This document shows, piece by piece, positions 1 through 6,271 of a DNA stretch of 15,374 nt. The stretch comes from Verrucomicrobiota bacterium (lineage in GTDB: Bacteria; Verrucomicrobiota; Kiritimatiellia; Kiritimatiellales; Tichowtungiaceae): the NCBI GenBank assembly GCA_030619095.1, contig JAUXCB010000007.1, positions 1 to 15,374 on the forward strand. The letters are read 5' to 3'. Every line of letters starts with the position of its first letter. Position 1 is the first letter of the stretch. Under the pieces are notes generated by a model. The model was not told where the DNA came from and did not search any database. It saw only the letters and a list, made by a program, of their open reading frames with translations. A program made the position numbers and the translations under genes.

Positions 1-141
1 ACCGATGAGTCGATCATGCTGCAGGTGGTTGGCGATCCCGCGAAGATCGACGCGCTCATGAGCATGCTTCAGAAATTCAGGATCATCGAAATTGTTCGCA
101 CCGGCAAAGTCCTTATCGCCCGGGGTATCGAAATAACCTAA
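1..141 (+). CDS. ilvN: Acetolactate synthase small (regulatory) subunit, C-terminal fragment
   Basis: Frame 1 is open from the window edge to a TAA and encodes the last 46 residues of a protein whose start lies outside the window. The fragment reads as the end of the small-subunit C-terminal domain: a D-E-S-I-M-L-Q-V-V-G segment, an amphipathic helix around D-A-L-M-S-M-L, then the family's conserved ending pattern E-x-x-R-T-G-x-x-x-x-A-R-G. In the family this subunit binds acetolactate synthase (IlvB/IlvI) and gives valine feedback sensitivity in branched-chain amino acid synthesis. IlvN and IlvH cannot be told apart from this piece. I see no clear terminator after the stop. The gene converges on the minus-strand gene ending at 255. 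Confidence 0.85.
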   Translation, partial: TDESIMLQVVGDPAKIDALMSMLQKFRIIEIVRTGKVLIARGIEIT

Positions 142-182
142 TGCTCTGGAACACCGTTTCAGCTTTACGGCGAACGATCCGT

Positions 183-210
183 CCTTCTACAGGCTCAGCC
201 CGCTCAACGG
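183..210. repeat. REP-like intergenic element between convergent genes
   Basis: The 113-base gap between the ilvN stop and the opposing gene contains CCTTCTACAGGCTCAG followed by CCCGCTCAACGG. This resembles the CCTTCGACAGGCTCAG-type short intergenic repeat found in many bacterial genomes. It holds a small dyad (GGCT-C-AGCC). A run of eight G follows at 243-250, just downstream of the minus-strand stop codon. Only one copy is in the window, so calling it a repeat rests on resemblance. Confidence 0.35.
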
Positions 211-254
211 TAAACGTTTCACACGAGTGCGAGCTCTTTGACGGGGGGGGCGTT

Positions 255-1094
255 CTAAAATCCTCGTCCGCCATGCGCATCTCCGCGCATCCGCTGCTGT
301 TTGGGCATCGGCGGCTTTTCCAGATAGAGGCCATACCATTCTTCACCCAGTCCTGCGTTCGAGAAGCTTTTATCTTTGCAGTTCGAAAGCAGTTGCCAGT
401 TATGCGCGAGGGTCTCATTGCCGGTAACGTCCTTTGCTTTCAATAAAAGTTGGCGTGCTTTTTCAGACTCACCTTGCTTTAGAAAAATCCAGGACATCAC
501 TCCATAAAGCAGGGTGCCTTTATTTCCTCTAAACCATTTTATACGACGCTTGAAGGTTTTTTCGGCACCCTCAACATCCTTGTTCTTGTACTGCCGCGCA
601 ATTTTCATGGCGACCATCATCGGCTCGATCATCATCGGGCCTTTGAACAGTCCCGCAGAGGCCAGAAGAGCATCAACCTGTTCGAACTCCTTCAGTTGAT
701 AGAGAAACTGCAAGCGCATGGTTGCAAGTTGTCGGCCCATCGTCAGAGCCCATTTTTTGAACGGCTCAAGGCGCGAGGTAAACTGAAGTGCGTTTTTAAG
801 CAGTTCCATTTGATCGCTCTCGATCTGGCGCTGGATGGCTTTGATGTTTCCACCGGGTTTGGTTTGGAACATCTGAACTTTCCGGTTAATTCGTTTCTGA
901 CCGCTCATGAGCTGCTCTTGCAACTCGTTCTGAACAGCCATAACTCTTTTCCGGACCAAAAATCCGATAAGTAAATAGGCAGCAATAAATCCGGCAATTC
1001 CGCTGAAGGTGGTCATTTCCGGTTTTGTGTTCGCAGCGATCGTGGCGATAATTAAGGCGATTGAAATAGCGGCTGAAAGTAGTAGTGAAAGCAT
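255..1094 (-). CDS. Membrane-anchored helical-repeat protein, unknown function
   Basis: A 279-residue protein I do not recognise. It starts with two hydrophobic helices (about residues 4-21 and 29-46), followed by a basic R-K-R and a long, probably cytoplasmic, helical part. Residues about 105-240 look like degenerate TPR/alpha-alpha repeats, for example L-Y-Q-L-K-E-F-E-Q-V-D-A-L-L near 131-144 and L-K-Q-G-E-S-E-K-A-R-Q-L-L near 205-217. The C-terminal tail is rich in P, R and G. The start is supported by AGGA nine bases upstream of the ATG. It lies 50 bases downstream of the isocitrate dehydrogenase gene on the same strand and could be co-transcribed with it. The repeats suggest a protein-binding scaffold; nothing shows a catalytic role. 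Confidence 0.7.
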   Translation of the reverse strand: MLSLLLSAAISIALIIATIAANTKPEMTTFSGIAGFIAAYLLIGFLVRKRVMAVQNELQEQLMSGQKRINRKVQMFQTKPGGNIKAIQRQIESDQMELLKNALQFTSRLEPFKKWALTMGRQLATMRLQFLYQLKEFEQVDALLASAGLFKGPMMIEPMMVAMKIARQYKNKDVEGAEKTFKRRIKWFRGNKGTLLYGVMSWIFLKQGESEKARQLLLKAKDVTGNETLAHNWQLLSNCKDKSFSNAGLGEEWYGLYLEKPPMPKQQRMRGDAHGGRGF

Positions 1095-1144
1095 GATTTG
1101 TCGTCCTTTGTTTAAGAGGGTTATTTCGTTGGGTTTCTTGCAGT

Positions 1145-3370
1145 TTACAGCATAGCGAGTGCGGTATTGAAGGTCGAGCTGGGACGCATCGCTTCAGAAA
1201 TTAACTTCGCATCGGGGTGATAGTAGCCCCCGATATTCATGGGAACTCCCTGAACCTCAATGAGTTCCTTCGTAATTTTTTCCTCGTTGGCGGCGAGCGT
1301 TTCGGCCAGCGGGGCAAAGCGGGCTTTGAGGTCGGAGTTTGTGTTTTGCGCGGCGAGGGCTTCGGCCCAGTAGAGCGCGAGGTAGAAGTGACTGCCGCGG
1401 TTGTCGAGTTCGTTCACTTTGCGGGACGGCGACTTGTTTGTTTCCAGGAACTTCGTGACGGCCGCGTCGAGCGTGTCGGCGAGAATTTGCGCCTTGTCAT
1501 TTTTGAAGACCGTTGCGAGATGTTCAAGCGATACACCCAGTGCCAGAAATTCGCCGAGGGAATCCCAACGCAGGTGGTTTTCTTTGACGAACTGCTGAAC
1601 GTGCTTCGGCGCGGAGCCGCCCGCGCCGGTTTCGAAGAGGCCGCCGCCATTTATTAGCGGAACAACAGAGAGCATTTTGGCACTGGTGCCGAGCTCGAGG
1701 ATCGGAAAGAGATCGGTCAGATAGTCGCGCAGGACGTTGCCGGTGACGGAGATGGTGTCGTGTCCGCCCTGGGTGCGCTCGAGAGTAAAGCGGGTGGCTT
1801 CGGCAGGCGGCATGAGGTAAATTTCCAGCTCTTCCGTGTCGTGATCCTGCAGGTAGCGCCCAATTTTTTCGATGAGCTGTGCGTCGTGGGCGCGGGTGTC
1901 GTCGAGCCAAAAGATGGCCGGTGTGCTGCTGGCACGGGCACGGGTGACCGCGAGTTTCACCCAGTCGCGGATCGGCGCGTCTTTGGTTTGGCAGGCACGC
2001 CAGATATCGCCGGCTTCAACCTCGTGCTCAATGAGCGTGTTGCCTTCGGCATCCGTAACGCGAACGGTTCCAGTGGCGGATATTTCGAAGGTTTTGTCGT
2101 GCGAGCCGTACTCCTCGGCTTTTTGCGCCATGAGGCCGACGTTGGGAACGCTGCCCATTGTGGTCGGGTCAAATGCACCGTTCTTTTTGCAGAAGTCGAT
2201 GGTTTCCGCGTAGATGCTGGCGTAGCAACGGTCGGGAATAATGAAGTTGGTGTCCTGTTGTTTTCCACGGGAGTTCCACATTTTTCCAGAGGTGCGGATG
2301 GCGGCGGGCATGGAGGCATCCACGATGACATCACTGGGTACGTGCAGGTTGGTGATGCCGTTGTCGGAGTCGACCATGGCCACGTCGGGATGGTTGGCAT
2401 AGACCGCTGCGATGTCCGATTCGATTTTTTCCTTTAGTTCAGCGGACAGAGATTCAATTTTTGCAAGCAGGTCGCCGAAGCCATGGTTTACATTAATGCC
2501 CAGTTCAGCGATGACATCGGCGTGTTTTTTAAAAACGTCTTTGAAGAACACCTTTACGCAGTGACCGAAGATGATCGGGTCGGAGACCTTCATCATGGTG
2601 GCCTTCATGTGCAGGGAGAAGAGTGTGCCGGCTTTTTTGGTTTCGGTAACCTGTTCAGCAAAGAAGGCGTCAAGTTTTTTGGCGCTCATAAAGGTGCCAT
2701 CGAGCACTTCACCTTCCTGCAGAGTCAGGCCGTCTTTTAGAACCGTAGTATTGCCGTCGGTTGATATCAACTCGATTTTAGCCGTGGTTTCTTTGGGGAT
2801 AGTCACGGATTTTTCGTTTCCGAAGAAATCGTCGGCGGGCATGCTGGAGACTTTAGATTTGGAGTCAGCGGACCATTCACCCATGCGGTGCGGATTGTTT
2901 TTGGCGTACTGTTTGACGGCGGCGGCGGCCCGGCGGTCAGAGTTCCCTTCACGCAGAACTGGGTTCACCGCGCTACCTTTCACTTTGTCATAGCGGGTCT
3001 GAAACTCTTTTGCCTCTGCGGAGGAGGCGTTTTCCGGATAATCGGGCAGGGCGTAGCCTTGGGACTGCAGTTCCGCGATGGCGGCTTTCATCTGCGGGAT
3101 AGAAGCAGAAATGTTGGGGAGTTTAATGATGTTGGCTTCCGGCGTCATCGCAAGCTCACCCAGTTCGGTTAACGCATCGAAGACAGACTGCTCTTCAGTC
3201 AACACGTCCGGGAACTGGGCAAGAATGCGGCTCGTGAGCGAAAGGTCGCGCGTTTCCACGGTCACGCCCGCGGCGGCGGTGTAGGCTTCAATGATTGGAA
3301 GCAGGGATTGGGTGGCTAGCGCCGGGGCTTCGTCTGTGATCGTGTAAATGATTTTGGCTTTATTGCTCAT
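1145..3370 (-). CDS. icd: NADP-dependent isocitrate dehydrogenase, monomeric type
   Basis: A 741-residue protein, the normal length for the monomeric isocitrate dehydrogenase family (Azotobacter vinelandii and Corynebacterium type, unrelated in length to the 415-residue dimeric Icd). It oxidatively decarboxylates isocitrate to 2-oxoglutarate with NADP+ in the cytoplasmic TCA cycle. The N-terminus K-I-I-Y-T-I-T-D-E-A-P-A is the family start. The substrate-binding segment N-P-V-L-R-E-G-N-S-D-R-R lies at 136-147; by eye S133, N136, R140 and R146 match the isocitrate ligands S132, N135, R139 and R145 of the Azotobacter enzyme. The conserved C-terminal N-R-G-S-H-F-Y-L-A-L-Y-W-A block is also present. 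No frameshift is seen. The ribosome binding site is weak (purine-rich AGAAAGA). The gene appears to head its own transcript, with 217 bases upstream to the next gene. Confidence 0.96.
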   Translation of the reverse strand: MSNKAKIIYTITDEAPALATQSLLPIIEAYTAAAGVTVETRDLSLTSRILAQFPDVLTEEQSVFDALTELGELAMTPEANIIKLPNISASIPQMKAAIAELQSQGYALPDYPENASSAEAKEFQTRYDKVKGSAVNPVLREGNSDRRAAAAVKQYAKNNPHRMGEWSADSKSKVSSMPADDFFGNEKSVTIPKETTAKIELISTDGNTTVLKDGLTLQEGEVLDGTFMSAKKLDAFFAEQVTETKKAGTLFSLHMKATMMKVSDPIIFGHCVKVFFKDVFKKHADVIAELGINVNHGFGDLLAKIESLSAELKEKIESDIAAVYANHPDVAMVDSDNGITNLHVPSDVIVDASMPAAIRTSGKMWNSRGKQQDTNFIIPDRCYASIYAETIDFCKKNGAFDPTTMGSVPNVGLMAQKAEEYGSHDKTFEISATGTVRVTDAEGNTLIEHEVEAGDIWRACQTKDAPIRDWVKLAVTRARASSTPAIFWLDDTRAHDAQLIEKIGRYLQDHDTEELEIYLMPPAEATRFTLERTQGGHDTISVTGNVLRDYLTDLFPILELGTSAKMLSVVPLINGGGLFETGAGGSAPKHVQQFVKENHLRWDSLGEFLALGVSLEHLATVFKNDKAQILADTLDAAVTKFLETNKSPSRKVNELDNRGSHFYLALYWAEALAAQNTNSDLKARFAPLAETLAANEEKITKELIEVQGVPMNIGGYYHPDAKLISEAMRPSSTFNTALAML

Positions 3371-3543
3371 AAATTTTTCTTTCTGAAAATGGCTGGGAAG
3401 CGGATAGGAAATAGCTTTTCGGGGGATGAATCAACTTCAAACTCGATAAACCGCGCCAGCGCAAAGATTCTCAATATTCTGAGTTTGTTACTGCCATCGC
3501 CGAGAACGTGTAATGAGGGCATTAGGCAACAGGCACATAGGCA

Positions 3544-3571
3544 CAAAGCATTTGCCAATTCATTTGCTTTG
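3544..3571 (-). repeat. Hairpin downstream of the 109-residue gene
   Basis: CAAAGCA (3544-3550) and TGCTTTG (3565-3571) form a perfect 7-bp inverted repeat with a 14-base loop. It starts 16 bases past the stop codon of the gene ending at 3588. No U-tract follows on the minus strand, so it may protect the 3' end or be chance rather than act as an intrinsic terminator. The adjacent stretch (about 3519-3546) is built of repeated AGGCA-type words. Confidence 0.3.
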
Positions 3572-3587
3572 TCCATTCGATGGCCTC

Positions 3588-3917
3588 TCAGCCAATAGCT
3601 CGCTCGAATAATTCAACCGATGGGGTTCCATGTGCAAGCCAGTCAAATGCAAAGACCATCTGCTGGGTTTTTGGAATGTCTTGCGCAGCGATGAAGCCCT
3701 CTCCGGGAAGCCCAGAATTCTCACTCACAACAAGGATAGTGAGAGGTGGCAATCCCTGAACAAGGCAGTATGACTGGATCGGTTCGAGTAGCTGACCAAG
3801 CCCCGGACGGGGAACGCCAATGAGTTTGGCGAGTATGCCATATGTCAGAACTTGCCTGTTGTGCGCTGCTAAAGCCAGTACTGCCCAGATTTGTGCGGCA
3901 CGTTCGGTGGTCGTCAT
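3588..3917 (-). CDS. Small protein resembling the alkyltransferase-like winged helix
   Basis: A 109-residue soluble protein. Residues about 7-75 resemble the DNA-binding domain of O6-methylguanine methyltransferase and alkyltransferase-like (ATL) proteins: Q-I-W-x-x-L, then L-T-Y-G-I-L-A-K-L-I-G-V-P, then L-G-Q-L-L, then a strand P-P-L-T-I-L-V-V, then S-G-L-P-G-E-G-F. The catalytic P-C-H-R of true methyltransferases is absent; P-P-L-T stands at that position. The resemblance is judged by eye, and a function in alkyl-lesion sensing or DNA binding is only inference. The start has GGAG nine bases upstream. It follows the 200-residue membrane protein gene by 23 bases, so the two are probably co-transcribed. 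Confidence 0.7.
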   Translation of the reverse strand: MTTTERAAQIWAVLALAAHNRQVLTYGILAKLIGVPRPGLGQLLEPIQSYCLVQGLPPLTILVVSENSGLPGEGFIAAQDIPKTQQMVFAFDWLAHGTPSVELFERAIG

Positions 3918-3940
3918 CTCTTATGCTCCGTGACTGAAGA

Positions 3941-4543
3941 TTAAACTGATGCTTTACCTGAAGTATCTTCAGATAATAGGTTTTCTTTCGTTGGCTCTAC
4001 AGTTTCTTGTTGTGGGTTTTTCTTTCTCAAGAGAGCAATGATGGTCAAAACAAAAGCCATAGGCCCCGAAGCGAAAAGTCCAAGAAGAGCTCCTGATATT
4101 GCACAGACACTAATGGAAACTCTGCTAAAGCGAATGTGGCCCTTAGTCTTGGCAATGAAATATGGGATGAGTCCTAAAAGGATGCCGAAAAAGCAGCCAG
4201 TGACGATGGTACTGATGAGTTCTAAAATAAAAGAATCAGGGTATCGTTGGCCTAACTCTTCAAATACGAAGTAGATTATGATACCGATAATCGGTAATCC
4301 GGCTTCTGTTTTTCTTCCTTTCTTCTTGCCAGTGAATGGTTGTTGATCAGGTATTTGAACATTTCTGGCCTGTAGGGTTTCCCGAACAGCATCAAAAAGG
4401 TCATCTGCGAATTGATCGCGTTTATTTTCTTTCCAGAAGGATAACAACTCCTCGGTCGGAGCATCATTTAACTCTGGCTTGATTGCTTCCACAGGCAATT
4501 TGGCGAGCGCCAGATTGACCCATCCGATCTCAGATTTTTCCAT
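3941..4543 (-). CDS. Membrane protein of unknown function with acidic N-terminal domain
   Basis: A 200-residue protein I do not recognise. Residues 1-65 are soluble, acidic and helical. A basic K-K-K-G-R-K stretch (73-78) then precedes hydrophobic segments at about 82-96, 105-131 and 142-172, and the tail (174-200) is polar. This suggests three or four membrane helices with a cytoplasmic N-terminal domain; the positive stretch before the first helix fits a cytoplasmic N-terminus. The ribosome binding site is weak (GAAGAAG). It is the first of an apparent two-gene unit with the 109-residue protein 23 bases downstream. An ATAAAG-CGGA-CTTTAT dyad lies at 4589-4604, about 50 bases upstream of its start. 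Confidence 0.65.
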   Translation of the reverse strand: MEKSEIGWVNLALAKLPVEAIKPELNDAPTEELLSFWKENKRDQFADDLFDAVRETLQARNVQIPDQQPFTGKKKGRKTEAGLPIIGIIIYFVFEELGQRYPDSFILELISTIVTGCFFGILLGLIPYFIAKTKGHIRFSRVSISVCAISGALLGLFASGPMAFVLTIIALLRKKNPQQETVEPTKENLLSEDTSGKASV

Positions 4544-4588
4544 GCTGTTCTTCTTCTGTCGTAGAGCAATAATGAATGTGTATGTCTG

Positions 4589-4604
4589 ATAAAGCGGACT
4601 TTAT
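4589..4604. promoter_or_regulatory. Small dyad upstream of the 200-residue membrane protein gene
   Basis: ATAAAG and CTTTAT are exact inverse complements separated by CGGA, 45 to 60 bases upstream of the ATG at 4543. A TTGACG hexamer lies a little further upstream on the minus strand, but no well-spaced -10 box follows it. The dyad could be an operator or an mRNA hairpin. It is short and may be chance. Confidence 0.25.
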
Positions 4605-4678
4605 GGCGCTGGTCTCTCTTCGTCAAACTATGAAAAAAGCTATCTGGATTCCTTGTATCAAATGAAAGCTTTTATCAG

Positions 4679-4703
4679 CAAAGCGAACTCTGTTCGCGGT
4701 TTG
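4679..4703 (-). terminator. Hairpin after higA, weak terminator candidate
   Basis: GCGAAC (4683-4688) and GTTCGC (4692-4697) pair perfectly around TCT. CAAA (4679-4682) can extend the stem with TTTG (4700-4703) across a two-base bulge. It begins about 30 bases past the higA stop. On the minus strand only a short UUUG follows, so termination efficiency is doubtful. Confidence 0.35.
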
Positions 4704-4732
4704 GTTTCAATTGGTCTCACCGTAGCGCTGAC

Positions 4733-5029
4733 CTATGCCACGATGAGCTGGTGGACCTCGCGGTGGATTTTTTGAGCCATGGAGTCCTCGGCAACATCGA
4801 GGTCGTAGTCCATCTGGAGCCCGAGCCAGAAGGAGGCGGAGTTTCCAAAGTAGGTGGCGAGACGCAGGGCGGTGTCGGCGGTGACGCTCCGTTTGCCGTG
4901 AATGATTTCATTGATCCGGCGCGGGGAGACCCCGAGGTCGCGCCCGAGTTGGTTCTGGCTGATGCCCATGGAGGCTAGAAATTCTTCAAACAGAATTTCG
5001 CCGGGATGTACTGGTGCTAGTTTTTTCAT
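4733..5029 (-). CDS. higA: HigA-type antitoxin, XRE-family DNA-binding protein
   Basis: A 98-residue protein with the opening typical of HigA/VapI antitoxins: P-V-H-P-G-E-I-L-x-E-E-F-L. A helix-turn-helix follows at about 23-45 (S-Q-N-Q-L-G-R-D-L-G-V-S-P-R-R-I-N-E-I-I), and the family ending includes F-W-L-G-L-Q-M-D-Y-D-L. In the family it neutralises the HigB RNase and represses its own operon. The toxin gene lies immediately upstream with a nine-base gap. The ribosome binding site GAGGTG overlaps the toxin stop codon, so translation is probably coupled. The toxin-first order is characteristic of higBA rather than most relBE pairs. The length is normal and the reading frame is intact. Confidence 0.93.
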   Translation of the reverse strand: MKKLAPVHPGEILFEEFLASMGISQNQLGRDLGVSPRRINEIIHGKRSVTADTALRLATYFGNSASFWLGLQMDYDLDVAEDSMAQKIHREVHQLIVA

Positions 5030-5038
5030 CGTTTCACC

Positions 5039-5320
5039 TCAATGGTAGTCCACAATTTCAACCTGATGCGCATTGCCGCCTTTCCAGACAAAACAGATTC
5101 GCCACTGTTGATTGATTCGAATGCTATGCTGTCCTTTTCTTTCTCCTGATAGAGCCTCCAGCCGGTTGGCCGGTGGAACCCTCAGATCCTGAATGGACGA
5201 GCTTCGGTTTAGCATCCTGAGTTTCCGAAATGCAACCTGCTGGATTTGGGTCGGAAGCTTTTTTGAAAACTGCCGCACGAATATCTTTTCGGTCTCCTTG
5301 CATTGGAAGTTTTCAATCAT
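5039..5320 (-). CDS. higB: HigB-type toxin, RelE/ParE-superfamily mRNA interferase
   Basis: A 93-residue protein starting M-I-E-N-F-Q-C-K-E-T-E-K-I-F, the usual beginning of HigB toxins (I-x-x-F-x-x-K-x-x-x-x-x-F). Family features include the helical stretch around R-K-L-R-M-L, the P-P-A-N-R-L-E-A-L block, and the C-terminal strands S-I-R-I-N-Q-Q-W-R-I-C-F-V-W and V-E-I-V-D-Y-H. Such toxins cleave mRNA on the ribosome. The frame remains open upstream to a TTG at 5356 and an ATG at 5341, but the ATG at 5320 gives the family-standard length and N-terminus. No strong ribosome binding site is seen for any of them. It is paired with higA. Confidence 0.9.
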   Translation of the reverse strand: MIENFQCKETEKIFVRQFSKKLPTQIQQVAFRKLRMLNRSSSIQDLRVPPANRLEALSGERKGQHSIRINQQWRICFVWKGGNAHQVEIVDYH

Positions 5321-5471
5321 TGTCCGCAGGGTATAACGCATAACGTCATAAGGCAAGATGATTTTAACGGGAATAGATTAAACATGAGTAAAATAATCAC
5401 ATAAAGTGTTTTCATGAGGCGAGCGGATGGGCTAGAAGATTTCTTTCATTGTTGAAATTCAATTCTAACCC

Positions 5472-5478
5472 AAGGAGA
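5472..5478 (+). promoter_or_regulatory. Strong ribosome binding site of the 53-residue gene
   Basis: AAGGAGA sits five bases before the ATG at 5484. It is the best Shine-Dalgarno match seen in the window and a main reason to accept the short reading frame that follows. Confidence 0.8.
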
Positions 5479-5483
5479 CCCCC

Positions 5484-5645
5484 ATGAATGTTGACCAACA
5501 CTTAAAGATTGCCACGTGGCATGTTGAACAGGCTCGTCTGCACGCCACCGTTGACGGTGGACACAGCTGCGGCTGCCCGCTGACTGATGAATATCAGAAG
5601 GTGATCAGTCAGGTTGAGTCTGGCAATATCGTTAGCGACGATTAA
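5484..5645 (+). CDS. Small 53-residue protein with a C-G-C-P motif, unknown function
   Basis: The frame runs ATG to TAA over 54 codons. It encodes a mildly acidic soluble protein: M-N-V-D-Q-H-L-K-I-A-T-W-H-V-E-Q-A-R at the start, G-G-H-S-C-G-C-P-L in the middle (residues 25-33), and an acidic V-S-D-D end. The H-S-C-G-C-P segment could bind a metal or be redox active. I do not recognise the family. Support for it being a real gene: an AAGGAGA ribosome binding site at the right spacing, a strong intrinsic terminator about 20 bases after the stop, and its position as a lone plus-strand gene between divergent higB and convergent minus-strand genes. No clear promoter boxes could be assigned in the 127 bases upstream. 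Confidence 0.72.
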   Translation: MNVDQHLKIATWHVEQARLHATVDGGHSCGCPLTDEYQKVISQVESGNIVSDD

Positions 5646-5664
5646 TTCCAAGTAATGGAAATCG

Positions 5665-5697
5665 AAAGGCCGTCTCATCTGAGGCGGCCTTTTTGTT
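5665..5697 (+). terminator. Intrinsic terminator after the 53-residue gene
   Basis: AAGGCCGTCTCA (5666-5677) pairs with TGAGGCGGCCTT (5680-5691) over twelve positions with one G-U wobble, followed by a T-rich run (5690-5697). It lies 20 bases after the stop at 5645. On the opposite strand only three U follow the stem, so it would be a poor terminator for the minus-strand cluster ending at 5733. Confidence 0.88.
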
Positions 5698-5732
5698 TGT
5701 AGAAAAGAAGATGCGGTGCGGAGGTCGTGCCT

Positions 5733-6203
5733 CTATATCGATGTACAGCGGCGGAATAGCGAGATGAGTTTTTTGGGTTCGATGCGGTAGGCGGATCCTT
5801 TGCCTTCGAAGAAGCCGTGGGCGGAAATCAAGTGGGCATCGAGCGGTGTAAAGACCAGCAGAGTTTCCCCGGAGGCGTCTTTGACGGTGATGATGGATTT
5901 GTGGCAGGCGTCGCCGCAGGCGAAGGGGCAGGGGATTTGTCCGAGGGTTTCATCGGAGCGAACGCTGATTTTTCCATCGTACATGGGGACACGGCCTTCC
6001 CATCCACCGTCACCAGTGACATGCAGATGTTCGAGGAAGTCGCCCAGTTGTTCAGCGGTATAGCCGGCGGCTTCGACTTCACCTATATCTGCGGCGATGA
6101 TATCGGCGATCGGTCGGTCGTCGGTTCCCAGAAAGCCTTCGATGGACAGCGACCCGGGTTCGAGACGGTCGCGGATGAGTTGGTCGGCGGGATTATGCTT
6201 CAT
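5733..6203 (-). CDS. Cysteine-cluster protein of unknown function at the end of the nqr cluster
   Basis: A 156-residue soluble protein I do not recognise. Near the N-terminus is S-I-E-G-F-L-G-T (20-27). A helical acidic region (28-62) follows, then the segment P-C-P-F-A-C-G-D-A-C-H-K (91-102), giving a C-x3-C-x3-C-H pattern that could hold a metal or an iron-sulfur centre. The remainder is mixed strand/helix. S-I-E-G-F-L-G-T recurs as S-V-E-G-F-I-G-T in the IscA-like protein at the other end of the cluster. It follows nqrF by 68 bases on the same strand and is probably the last gene of the unit. No good ribosome binding site precedes the ATG. A role in assembly or electron delivery for the NQR-like complex is inference from position and cysteines only. 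Confidence 0.75.
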   Translation of the reverse strand: MKHNPADQLIRDRLEPGSLSIEGFLGTDDRPIADIIAADIGEVEAAGYTAEQLGDFLEHLHVTGDGGWEGRVPMYDGKISVRSDETLGQIPCPFACGDACHKSIITVKDASGETLLVFTPLDAHLISAHGFFEGKGSAYRIEPKKLISLFRRCTSI

Positions 6204-6231
6204 GACATTCGTTCCGGGTTCAGCGTTTTGG

Positions 6232-6265
6232 ACGTTTCAGGTTTCACATTTCACGTTTCAGGTTT
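6232..6265. repeat. Direct word repeat between nqrF and the cysteine-cluster gene
   Basis: ACGTTTCAGGTTT occurs at 6232-6244 and again at 6253-6265. The eight bases between the copies are themselves TTTCA-like (CACATTTC). The block fills most of the 68-base spacer. It belongs to the same style of low-complexity TTTCA/TTGAAA words as the spacer at 7396-7500. Confidence 0.6.
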
Positions 6266-6271
6266 TTTCAA

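Noticed and set aside
1760..2437. A 225-codon open frame on the plus strand
   Set aside because: It is an antisense frame inside the isocitrate dehydrogenase gene, which is full length and intact.
3367..3576. A 69-codon minus-strand frame between icd and the 109-residue gene
   Set aside because: It overlaps the icd start, has no ribosome binding site, and its cysteine-rich N-terminal part is encoded by the AGGCA word repeats.
5321..5356. Upstream TTG or ATG starts for HigB
   Set aside because: They add residues not seen in the HigB family; the ATG at 5320 begins with the conserved I-x-x-F pattern.
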